From assembly GCA_017415105.1 (NCBI GenBank), contig JAFQJD010000035.1, positions 1 to 42,673 on the forward strand: a stretch of 42,673 nucleotides of DNA, read 5' to 3'. The notes beneath the pieces were generated by a model, which was not told where the DNA came from, ran no database searches, and saw only the letters and a program-made list of their open reading frames with translations. The stretch is from Clostridia bacterium. GTDB lineage: Bacteria; Bacillota; Clostridia; UBA1381. Shown here in pieces: positions 27,740-35,605 of the stretch. The number at the start of each line of letters is the position of its first letter. Positions within the stretch are counted from its first letter, which is position 1. The position numbers and the translations under genes are program-made.

Positions 27740-28525
27740 TTATCCACCAATCTGACACTTAAGACCGCTCTTCTTTGCAACCTCAAGTAACATATTCATA
27801 TGTTCTTTATCCATTGGTTCTATGCCGTGCATCAGATATTCTCTGCCAAGTCCTTCGTATTTACCTTCGCCCAATCTGTGATACGGTAACAAATGAAGAT
27901 TTTTAACTCCCGGAAGTGATGCTGCAAAGTTTGCGATGTCACTGATTTCCTCCGGTGTATTATTAAATCCCGGTATTACAGGAACACGGATTGTAAGATT
28001 AACACCCGATTTTGCGAATTTCATAGCATTTTCGTGTATTATCTTATTTTCTACTCCGGTAAACTCTTTGTGCTTTTCGGAATTCATATGTTTGATATCC
28101 ATCAGAACATAGTCAGTATAAGGAAGATATTTTTCTATATTCTCCCACGTACTGTATCCGGTGGTCTCGATTGCTGTATTGTAGCCTAAATCCTTACAAG
28201 CATGCAGAATATGCGGAGCAAAATCCGGTTGTGCAAGACATTCGCCGCCTGAGAGTGTTATACCGCCCCCACTGCGTCTGAAATAAAATTCATCGCAGAT
28301 AAGTTTCGGCATAAGCTCTTCGACAGTTATATCCTCACCATAGGTCTTTAGTTCACCATTTACCATCATTTGTTCTATTTTATAGTTCTGTCCTTCAGGA
28401 TTACAACACCAACGGCAACGCAACGGACAGCCTTTTAAGAACACGATGGTACGTATTCCGGGACCGTCATGGATAGAATAACGCTGGATATCAAATATCC
28501 GACCTTTTGCCTTTAAATAGTCCAT
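27740..28525 (-). CDS. Glycyl radical enzyme activating enzyme (PflA type, radical SAM)
   Basis: A radical SAM enzyme that abstracts hydrogen from the glycine of a partner glycyl radical enzyme. It has 261 residues. The N-terminus SIHDGPGIRTIVFLKGCPLRC is typical; the cluster motif is CPLRCRWC (Cys33, Cys37, Cys40), with an extra Cys41. GGITLSGGEC binds SAM. The auxiliary ferredoxin-like insert with two more FeS clusters, usual in activases of diol dehydratases, is absent; the protein has the compact layout of Escherichia coli PflA. It lies 20 nt downstream of the glycyl radical enzyme gene in the same direction, so the two are co-transcribed. Confidence 0.9.
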   Translation of the reverse strand: MDYLKAKGRIFDIQRYSIHDGPGIRTIVFLKGCPLRCRWCCNPEGQNYKIEQMMVNGELKTYGEDITVEELMPKLICDEFYFRRSGGGITLSGGECLAQPDFAPHILHACKDLGYNTAIETTGYSTWENIEKYLPYTDYVLMDIKHMNSEKHKEFTGVENKIIHENAMKFAKSGVNLTIRVPVIPGFNNTPEEISDIANFAASLPGVKNLHLLPYHRLGEGKYEGLGREYLMHGIEPMDKEHMNMLLEVAKKSGLKCQIGG

Positions 28526-28545
28526 ATATGTATATCCCCTACCCT

Positions 28546-31071
28546 TTAGAATGTCTGTTCTGTACGTGCTATGATATCATCCTGCAATGAACGTGAAAGT
28601 GTTGTAAACAGTGCACTGTAGCCTGCAACACGAACCACGAGCGACTTATACTTTTCGGGATTTTTCTGTGCATCGAGCAGTGTTTCGCGATCAACGACGT
28701 TAAACTGCATATGCATACCCTTTTGGTCAAAGAATGCTCTTATATAAGCAACAAACTTCTGAAGTCCTGCTATGCCTGACAATGCACTCGGATGGAACTT
28801 CTGGTTATAAAGTGTTCCGTTAGATGCTATTGCGTGGTCAAGTTTTGCAACAGAGTTTGCAGCAGCTGTAGGACCTAATACATCGTATCCGCCTCTGGGG
28901 CCAACACCGTCAGCGATAGGTGTATTTGCATAACGTCCATCAGGAGTTGCACCTGTCTGCTCACCAAGGGGTACGTTTGCTGATACCGGATACAGACCTG
29001 CCTGGAAAGTACCGCCACGCGGATGGTTATATTTTTCGACTTCCTGAGTGTAAATATATGCTACATCACGTGCAAGTAAGTCAACCTCTTCGACGTCATT
29101 ACCGTATTTTTCAACGGCATCAATATCATCATGAAGCTTTTCGAACTTATGCTTCTGTGTATCAGTACATACGCCGTTTAAAAGCATCTTGTAGATTTCT
29201 GTTATAACATTCTCATCAACTGTTTTTCCTTCGCTAATCAAAGTCTTTATAACTGCCTCTGTTGAATTTCTCGCAGCTTTATCTGTAAGTCCTTTGCCGA
29301 AGTTCAGATCCATTGCTTCCTTGAAGTCGTTCAATGTATACTTCTTCTCATCATATACAAGCTTCTTGATAGCCCAGAGGCCATCAGTAACGTTAGCAAT
29401 ACCAAATCCCTGAGGTCCTGAGAAATTGTAGTGTGCTCCACCCTGCTCCATTGTTTTACCGTTAGCTATACAGTCGTCAACAAGACATGATACAAACGGT
29501 AACGGACAACGCTCAGCATGTGCGATATCAACTGCATTACAAGCATTTACCATCTGTGCGACCTGATAATCTGACTGTGCTTTATAAGCTGCAACAAAAT
29601 CATCAAATGTTTTAAATGTTGATATATCACCTGTCTGCGGTCCAACCTTTACTCCTCTGTCATAACCGTTTGAGAATACCATTTCAAGCGGACGAAGCAT
29701 ATTGAAGAATGCTGCATCGTGCCAGCCACAGGTTTTGCCCGGAGACTGTGGTTCAACACAGCCTATAATCGAATAGTTTCTTGCATCCTCAAGAGAAACA
29801 CCTCTTGACATAAGTGCAGGAATAATAATTTCGTCGTTATAATAAGCCGGCAAGCCTATGCCTGTTCTTGTAAGCTCTGCACATCTTAACATAAACTCGT
29901 TTGGTGTACCGTTCCAGATACGTACAGAGAATGAAGGTGCCGGAAGCATTGTATGCATTGAAGCATTTACGCATATAAATGACATATCATTTACTGCGTC
30001 TTTTCCGTCTTTGGTCTGACCGCCTGCACAGAGGTTCTGGAATACGCTGTAGCCTGCAAAGCCTTCTGCCGATGCTGCATCACGGCACTTGTTAAGGTCG
30101 TTAAGCTTTACCCATATACAGTCAACAAGCTCCTGTGCAAAATCACGTGTCAGTGATCCGTCTTCTATGCTCTTTTTATAGAATGGATACATATACTGAT
30201 CAAATCGTCCGGGTGACACTGAATGTCCGTTAGATTCTATCTGTATAAGCATCTGTGTGAACCAGAAAGACTGACAAGCCTGATAGAAGTTTTCAGCCGG
30301 ATATCTGGGTACTCTTGCACAGTTTTCTGCAATTTTTATTAGCTCATTCTTGCGGACGGGATCAGAGCAAGTATTTGCCATCTTTGCTGCAAGTTCTGCA
30401 TATCTCTGTGCAAACTTAATAACTGCCTCGCATGAAATAATTGCTGCCTTATAAAAAGCATTTTTTTCCGAATATTCAGGGTCTGCAACATTAAGCTCCG
30501 CAAACTTTGTTTTAAGACGTGCAAGAATGTTCTCAAAACCGTTGTTTAATACATCCTCATACTTAACAGTAAGATGTCCTACACCATTATAAAGGTAGTT
30601 TCCGTGCGTATACATATTATGCTCAAAAGATATTAAAGCAGTATCTGCCATATACGAAAGAGCAAGCTCACTTGATGTCTTGCCTTTCCAATACGGGAAT
30701 ATACGTCTTAAAGCCGATTTTGTTTCTTCTGATATGTAGAACTTGTCTGCCTCACGTGTTGAGGTGGTATCAAGTTCGCTTTCAAGCCAGTCAACAGAGA
30801 ATTCAGGGAATACCTGGCATCCCTTCGGTGTCTTTGTTGCAGAACCTACAACAAGCTCGTTATCTCTGATTGTAACCGGTAAATTATTGAGAATATGAGC
30901 AAAAGCAAGAGCACGACGCATAACCATAGGCTGCTCCTCTGTTCTCATATAACTTTCTGTTATAAGTAATGCTCTTTCTGCTTCAATTTCGGGCATTTTC
31001 TCATATAAAGCACTTATAAGCTTTGGGATTCTTTCCGATCTTTTAATTTCTGTACTGTCGAATTTATTCAC
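28546..31071 (-). CDS. Glycyl radical enzyme, B12-independent glycerol/propanediol dehydratase type
   Basis: 841 residues. The C-terminus has the glycyl radical motif VRVAGYSA with Gly817, 24 residues from the end. The thiyl Cys is Cys438 in IIGCVEPQ. Residues known from Clostridium butyricum glycerol dehydratase appear in register: His166 (GVGH), His283-Ser284 (SNGHSVSP), Glu440 and Asp452 (GWHDAAFF). It is therefore probably a diol dehydratase acting on glycerol or 1,2-propanediol rather than a pyruvate formate-lyase or choline lyase. It is about 50 residues longer than that enzyme, with extra sequence around residues 592-655. The start is GTG with GGAGG upstream. No microcompartment or propanol/1,3-propanediol dehydrogenase genes are adjacent. 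Confidence 0.85.
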   Translation of the reverse strand: MNKFDSTEIKRSERIPKLISALYEKMPEIEAERALLITESYMRTEEQPMVMRRALAFAHILNNLPVTIRDNELVVGSATKTPKGCQVFPEFSVDWLESELDTTSTREADKFYISEETKSALRRIFPYWKGKTSSELALSYMADTALISFEHNMYTHGNYLYNGVGHLTVKYEDVLNNGFENILARLKTKFAELNVADPEYSEKNAFYKAAIISCEAVIKFAQRYAELAAKMANTCSDPVRKNELIKIAENCARVPRYPAENFYQACQSFWFTQMLIQIESNGHSVSPGRFDQYMYPFYKKSIEDGSLTRDFAQELVDCIWVKLNDLNKCRDAASAEGFAGYSVFQNLCAGGQTKDGKDAVNDMSFICVNASMHTMLPAPSFSVRIWNGTPNEFMLRCAELTRTGIGLPAYYNDEIIIPALMSRGVSLEDARNYSIIGCVEPQSPGKTCGWHDAAFFNMLRPLEMVFSNGYDRGVKVGPQTGDISTFKTFDDFVAAYKAQSDYQVAQMVNACNAVDIAHAERCPLPFVSCLVDDCIANGKTMEQGGAHYNFSGPQGFGIANVTDGLWAIKKLVYDEKKYTLNDFKEAMDLNFGKGLTDKAARNSTEAVIKTLISEGKTVDENVITEIYKMLLNGVCTDTQKHKFEKLHDDIDAVEKYGNDVEEVDLLARDVAYIYTQEVEKYNHPRGGTFQAGLYPVSANVPLGEQTGATPDGRYANTPIADGVGPRGGYDVLGPTAAANSVAKLDHAIASNGTLYNQKFHPSALSGIAGLQKFVAYIRAFFDQKGMHMQFNVVDRETLLDAQKNPEKYKSLVVRVAGYSALFTTLSRSLQDDIIARTEQTF

Positions 31072-31118
31072 AACTACACCTCCAAGTTATAGTGATACAC
31101 AATAATATTCTTTATATC

Positions 31119-31147
31119 ATTATACCATATATGAAAATGTTTTTCAA
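31119..31147 (-). promoter_or_regulatory. SigA-type promoter for the glycyl radical enzyme operon
   Basis: On the minus strand TTGAAA (31147-31142), 17-nt spacer, TATAAT (31124-31119). Start of transcription near 31112 would leave a leader of about 40 nt before the GTG at 31071. Confidence 0.8.
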
Positions 31148-31181
31148 TAGGAAAATAAAAAAAACAGCAAAAATATTGTTT

Positions 31182-31538
31182 TTATTTTTTTGGTTTTGAT
31201 TTGAAAATCACAGAAACCAAAAAACCAAAAATCAAAGCAGCATCAATTCCGGCAGCAGATGCTGTAAGCCCTCCTGTTATTACTCCCAGAAAGCCTTTGC
31301 TGTCAACAGCTTTTTTTACACCGTCTGTTAAAACTGAACCAAAACCCGTTAGAGGCACACTTGCTCCTGCACCTGCAAATTCAATAATAGGTTTATACAG
31401 ATTAAACAGCTCAAGAAAAGCACCTGCACAGACAAATGCAACAAGTATACGTGCCGGAGTCAGTTTTGTTTTGTCTATCAATATCTGACCAATAACACAT
31501 ATAAGACCACCCACAATAAATGCTTTAACGTAATCCAT
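31182..31538 (-). CDS. spoVAE: Stage V sporulation protein AE (SpoVAE)
   Basis: A 118-residue membrane protein with three or four hydrophobic segments, part of the SpoVA channel that moves calcium-dipicolinate into the forespore and out at germination. Typical segments are GGLICVIGQILIDKTKLTPARILV and PLTGFGSVLTDGVKKA. It starts 14 nt after spoVAD. A run of A/T with a weak hairpin (AAAACA/TGTTTT) after the stop may end the transcript. Confidence 0.9.
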   Translation of the reverse strand: MDYVKAFIVGGLICVIGQILIDKTKLTPARILVAFVCAGAFLELFNLYKPIIEFAGAGASVPLTGFGSVLTDGVKKAVDSKGFLGVITGGLTASAAGIDAALIFGFLVSVIFKSKPKK

Positions 31539-31552
31539 TTCAAACCTTCCCT

Positions 31553-32560
31553 TTATATAGTAATAGAAACTGCATGAGAAATTGTCGGTATACTCTCTCC
31601 TTGCAGAACCGTCAGAGGATTCATCAGTGCTCCGGTTGCGGCAACAAGTATGTTTTTATACGTTCCTTTTTCGAGTTCATTTAAAATATGACCGCATAAT
31701 ACCGATGCACAACATCCACAACCACTTCCTCCTGCGTGTACGTCTTGCTCATCTATATCATAAAGCATCTTTCCACAGTCGTTGTGCTTCCCTGTTATAT
31801 CAAATCCCTCTTTTTTTATCAGCTCACACAGTATTTCAGAACCGGTTACTCCCAAATCACCGGTCAGTATCAAGTCATAATCGTCCGGTGTACGTCCGGT
31901 ATCTTTAAAATGTGCAGTAATAGTATCAAGTGCCGCCGGTGCCATAGCAGCGCCCATATTTGATACATCGGTTATTCCCTTATCTACTATTTTTCCGGTC
32001 GTTATATGTGTAATCCGCGGACCGTTGCCGTTCTTTGCGACAACTGCGGCACCTGATGCGGTTGCTGTCCATTGTGCAGTAGGAGTTCGCTGTCCGCCGT
32101 ATTCAAGCGGGTTACGATATTGTTTTTCAGCACTGCAAAAGTGGCTTGAAGTAAGACATACAACACGGCTTGCATATCCGCCACAAATAATCATAGAACC
32201 CACAGAAAGACTTTCAACCATAGTCGAGCAAGCACCGTAAAGACCGAGAAATGGTATATTCGTTTCTCTCAAACCATAGTGAGTTGCGGCACATTGGTTT
32301 TGAAGGTCACCGGACAATATATATTCTATATCTGTGTTTTTTAAGTTTGCCTTTTTTAATGCAATTTCTACTGCTGTTTTCTGAAAAGCGCCTTCTGCAA
32401 GATCCCATGATTTCTGCCCCATTTTATCATCTGATACGACCATATCAAATGTACTTTTCAGAGGACCCTCCCCTTCTTTTGCACCAACAACTGACGCACG
32501 AGAGATGATATAAGGACTTATCCCAAATCTTACAGTCTGATTACCAAGTTTATGATTCAT
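31553..32560 (-). CDS. spoVAD: Stage V sporulation protein AD (SpoVAD)
   Basis: A 335-residue thiolase-fold protein that binds dipicolinic acid on the spore inner membrane as part of the SpoVA complex. Visible segments include GEGPLKSTFD, the GACSTMVESL region equivalent to the thiolase Cys site, YGGQRTPTAQWTATASGA, and HAGGSGCGCCASVL. The ribosome binding site is CGGGGAA. In most spore formers spoVAC lies directly upstream; here the upstream neighbour is nrdG and no spoVAC is present in the window. A SigG promoter would be expected in the 97-nt gap, but I could not place one convincingly. Confidence 0.93.
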   Translation of the reverse strand: MNHKLGNQTVRFGISPYIISRASVVGAKEGEGPLKSTFDMVVSDDKMGQKSWDLAEGAFQKTAVEIALKKANLKNTDIEYILSGDLQNQCAATHYGLRETNIPFLGLYGACSTMVESLSVGSMIICGGYASRVVCLTSSHFCSAEKQYRNPLEYGGQRTPTAQWTATASGAAVVAKNGNGPRITHITTGKIVDKGITDVSNMGAAMAPAALDTITAHFKDTGRTPDDYDLILTGDLGVTGSEILCELIKKEGFDITGKHNDCGKMLYDIDEQDVHAGGSGCGCCASVLCGHILNELEKGTYKNILVAATGALMNPLTVLQGESIPTISHAVSITI

Positions 32561-32617
32561 ATAAATTCCCCGTAAATATATTTTGTGGTGTTATTTTCTC
32601 CGGATAGTTTTATTTTA

Positions 32618-32654
32618 TACAAAAATACCGTATGCTGTTACGCATACGGTATTT
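32618..32654 (-). terminator. Rho-independent terminator after nrdDG
   Basis: A perfect 13-bp stem, AAATACCGTATGC (32623-32635) with GCATACGGTATTT (32642-32654), and a 6-nt loop. Read on the minus strand it is followed by TTGTAT after a TTTTT run. It begins 4 nt after the nrdG stop and separates it from spoVAD. Confidence 0.88.
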
Positions 32655-32657
32655 CTA

Positions 32658-33188
32658 TTAAATTCTGTCGTTAAGAGTAATTATTTCGCCTTGTTTACGT
32701 GTTGCATTCAAATCAATCAACCGCTGATTTGTGCTGCCCCTGAAACGTATCATAAGCGTATGAAGTTCCTCGACATACTCGCCGTCAACAAGAATATCAA
32801 TAAGACTAAGCATTTCAGATGTTATATCCGTAAAGCAACGGCTTTCTTTTTTGCCTGTTAATTCTTCATACGTATAACCGGAATAGCACCATACATTTTT
32901 GTCAGGGTAACGTGTTTTGAACTTTTTCAGAAATTGGAGCAATCTCGGCTGATTTTCAGGCTCAAACGGTTCACCGCCCAAAAGTGTTACACCTGCTATA
33001 TAATCAGGTTCACAGGACTTTAAAATATCATTTTCGATACTTTCGGTAAACTCTTTGCCGTAATTAAAATCCCACGCAATCTTATTGAAACAGTTTTTGC
33101 ATCTGTGTGTACAGCCTGATACAAACAAGCTGGTACGTACACCTTCTCCGTTTGCAATATCACAATACTTGATTTCTGCGTAGTTCAA
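32658..33188 (-). CDS. nrdG: Anaerobic ribonucleotide reductase activating protein
   Basis: Radical SAM protein that installs the glycyl radical on NrdD. It has 176 residues. The cluster motif is CTHRCKNC near residues 31-38, and TLLGGEPFEPENQP is the SAM-binding GGEP motif. It starts 15 nt after the nrdD stop and shares its promoter. It is more compact than the second radical SAM activase in this block (27740-28525). Confidence 0.95.
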   Translation of the reverse strand: MNYAEIKYCDIANGEGVRTSLFVSGCTHRCKNCFNKIAWDFNYGKEFTESIENDILKSCEPDYIAGVTLLGGEPFEPENQPRLLQFLKKFKTRYPDKNVWCYSGYTYEELTGKKESRCFTDITSEMLSLIDILVDGEYVEELHTLMIRFRGSTNQRLIDLNATRKQGEIITLNDRI

Positions 33189-33203
33189 TGTGATACCTCC
33201 TGA

Positions 33204-35375
33204 TTACAGATGCAATACTCTTTCTTTGATTTCCTGCGTTCTGCCCTGATTCCAGAACTGTGTTCCGATATATCCGCAAGTACGACGTGCAACATTCATC
33301 TTTTCTGTATCACGGTTACCACAATTCGGACATACCCATTCAAGCTTGCCGTTTTCTTCAACAACTTCAATCTGTCCGTCAAAACCACATTCGTGGCAGA
33401 AGTCTGACTTTGTGTTCAGCTCTGCATACATAATGTTGTCATAGATGAATCGCATTACTGACAGTACAGCTTCAAGGTTGTCCTGCATATCAGGAACTTC
33501 AACATATGAAATAGCACCACCGGGTGAAAGTGTCTGGAACTTTGATTCAAGCTTGAGCTTGTCAAATGCATCTATTTCTTCTGTTACGTGAACGTGATAG
33601 CTGTTTGTGATGTAGTTTCTGTCAGTTACACCCTCAACAATACCGAAACGCTTCTGCAGGCATTTTGCGAACTTGTATGTGGTACTCTCAAGCGGAGTGC
33701 CGTAAAGTGAATAGTCAATATTCTCTGCAGCCTTCCACTTTGCGGTATACTCATTAAGCTTCTTCATAATTTCAATGCCTAATGCTTCACCCTCTGCTTC
33801 TGTAAGCTTTTTACCGATAAGGCTGTAAACACATTCCCAAAGACCGGCATAGCCGAGTGAAAGTGTTGAATATCCACCATGGAGATATTTGTCGATTGTC
33901 TCACCTTTCTTAAGTCTTAAGAGTGCTCCGTACTGCCATAGGATGGGAGCAGCATCTGATAGTGTACCTGTCAAACGCTCATGGCGGCACTGAAGTGCTC
34001 TGTGACAAAGCTCCATACGTTCATCAAAGATCTGCCAGAACTTGTTCATATCCTTTTCAGCAGAAAGTCCGATATCTACAAGGTTTACCGTTACAACACC
34101 CTGGTTGAAACGGCCATAGTATTTCGGATTTCCGTCTTCATCAACAAATGGTGTTAAAAAGCTTCTACAACCCATACATGTATAGCAGTTACCGTTACCG
34201 TTCTTGTCGACCTTGTTCTGAAGCATAATCTTTTCAGAAATATAATCAGGTACCATTCTCTTTGCGGTACATTTTGCAGCAAGTTCTGTTAAGTAGTAAT
34301 ATTTACTGTCTTTATGGATGTTGTCCTCTTCAAGAACATAGATAAGCTTCGGGAATGCAGGTGTTATCCACACGCCCTTCTCATTCTTTACACCCTTATA
34401 ACGCTGTTTAAGAGTTTCTTCAATTATAAGTGCAAGGTCCTTTTTCTCCTGCTCGTTCTTTGCTTCGTTAAGATACATAAATACTGTAACGAACGGAGCC
34501 TGTCCGTTTGTTGTCATAAGAGTAACAACCTGATACTGTATCATCTGAACACCGTTCTTAATTTCTTGACGAAGTCTCTTTTCAGTAATCTCGTCAATCT
34601 TCTCGTCTGATACATTCATATCAATACTCTGAAGTTCTTCTGTAACCTGACGTCTGATCTTTTTACGGCTTACATCTACAAACGGAGCAAGATGTGTAAG
34701 ACTTATACTCTGTCCGCCATACTGACATGATGCAACCTGTGCAATGATCTGTGTTGAGATGTTACAAGCAGTTGAGAAGCTGTGCGGTTTCTCTATAAGT
34801 GTTTCGCTTATAACAGTACCGTTCTGGAGCATATCCTCAAGGTTAACAAGGTCACAGTTATGCATATGCTGTGCAAAATAGTCTGCGTCGTGGAAGTGAA
34901 TTATACCATCTTCGTGTGCTTCTACTATTTCTTCCGGCAAAAGAATACGTCTTGTTATATCCTTGCTGACCTCGCCCGCCATATAGTCACGCTGAACGCT
35001 GTTTACTGTCGGGTTTTTGTTTGAGTTTTCCTGCTTAACTTCTTCATTATTACATTCGATAAGTGACAAAATTCTGTCATCGGTAGTATTTGATTTTCTT
35101 ACAAGTGAACGTGTGTATCTGTACTTAACGTAGTTTCTTGCAATCTCAAATGCACCGTTTGCCATAATCTGGTTCTCTACCATATCCTGGATTTCTTCTA
35201 CGGAAACAGCTCGATTCATTTTCTCACATTTATAGTTGATGTAGTCTGCCGCTTCAAGTATTTGTCCTTCTGTAAGTTCTCTATGTTGTCCTGAATTATT
35301 TGCTTTAGTTATAGCGGCAACAATCTTATTTTTGTCAAAATCGACCTCTGAACCGTTACGTTTAATAACTTTCAT
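33204..35375 (-). CDS. nrdD: Anaerobic ribonucleoside-triphosphate reductase (class III)
   Basis: Makes deoxyribonucleotides from NTPs without oxygen. From the ATG at 35375 it has 723 residues. An N-terminal ATP-cone (MKVIKRNGSEVDFDKNKI) for allosteric control is followed by the catalytic barrel, a zinc finger (CHECG and CPNCG) and the glycyl radical motif RRTCGYIGT with Gly701. An in-frame ATG at 35399 would add eight residues, but GAAAGGAAAGG between the two fits the start at 35375. It is co-transcribed with nrdG. No aerobic nrdAB or nrdJ is in the window. Confidence 0.95.
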   Translation of the reverse strand: MKVIKRNGSEVDFDKNKIVAAITKANNSGQHRELTEGQILEAADYINYKCEKMNRAVSVEEIQDMVENQIMANGAFEIARNYVKYRYTRSLVRKSNTTDDRILSLIECNNEEVKQENSNKNPTVNSVQRDYMAGEVSKDITRRILLPEEIVEAHEDGIIHFHDADYFAQHMHNCDLVNLEDMLQNGTVISETLIEKPHSFSTACNISTQIIAQVASCQYGGQSISLTHLAPFVDVSRKKIRRQVTEELQSIDMNVSDEKIDEITEKRLRQEIKNGVQMIQYQVVTLMTTNGQAPFVTVFMYLNEAKNEQEKKDLALIIEETLKQRYKGVKNEKGVWITPAFPKLIYVLEEDNIHKDSKYYYLTELAAKCTAKRMVPDYISEKIMLQNKVDKNGNGNCYTCMGCRSFLTPFVDEDGNPKYYGRFNQGVVTVNLVDIGLSAEKDMNKFWQIFDERMELCHRALQCRHERLTGTLSDAAPILWQYGALLRLKKGETIDKYLHGGYSTLSLGYAGLWECVYSLIGKKLTEAEGEALGIEIMKKLNEYTAKWKAAENIDYSLYGTPLESTTYKFAKCLQKRFGIVEGVTDRNYITNSYHVHVTEEIDAFDKLKLESKFQTLSPGGAISYVEVPDMQDNLEAVLSVMRFIYDNIMYAELNTKSDFCHECGFDGQIEVVEENGKLEWVCPNCGNRDTEKMNVARRTCGYIGTQFWNQGRTQEIKERVLHL

Positions 35376-35397
35376 AGTCATCCTTTCCTTTCGTGAC

Positions 35398-35413
35398 ATA
35401 CAACATATTGTGT
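35398..35413. promoter_or_regulatory. Candidate NrdR box in the nrdDG leader
   Basis: On the minus strand ACACAATATGTTGTAT, 14 of 16 matches to the known NrdR box ACACWATATATWGTGT. It lies just downstream of the expected nrdDG transcription start, where a repressor would block elongation or initiation. NrdR boxes normally come in pairs; see the -10 palindrome at 35425-35444. Confidence 0.65.
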
Positions 35414-35424
35414 TTTTTCCATCC

Positions 35425-35461
35425 GTAGAGTTATTATACTCTACAAAATACAGTTTGTCAA
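35425..35461 (-). promoter_or_regulatory. nrdDG promoter with a palindrome over the -10 element
   Basis: On the minus strand TTGACA (35461-35456), 17-nt spacer, TATAAT (35438-35433): both consensus. The -10 lies in the centre of the inverted repeat GTAGAGT/ACTCTAC (35425-35444), which suggests an operator. Its centre is 29 bp from that of the NrdR-like box. Confidence 0.8.
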
Positions 35462-35544
35462 TATTAAATACATTCTTTTTCGTTTACATTTATATTACAA
35501 TTATTACATCGACGAATAAACTGAATATTTTTTCATTCTTACTA

Positions 35545-35573
35545 TTGTAAAAACAAAGGTTTTGTGCTATAAT
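35545..35573 (+). promoter_or_regulatory. SigA-type promoter for lepA
   Basis: TTGTAA (35545-35550), 17-nt spacer, TATAAT (35568-35573) with TGC directly before it, an extended -10. It is divergent from nrdDG, and the start point is about 26 nt before the lepA ATG. Confidence 0.78.
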
Positions 35574-35605
35574 TATTCTATATTATTGTACAGGAGAAAA
35601 TAAAT

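Noticed and set aside
32561-32622. A SigG promoter for spoVAD
   Set aside because: A GTATA-like -35 exists, but no acceptable -10 at the right distance was found.
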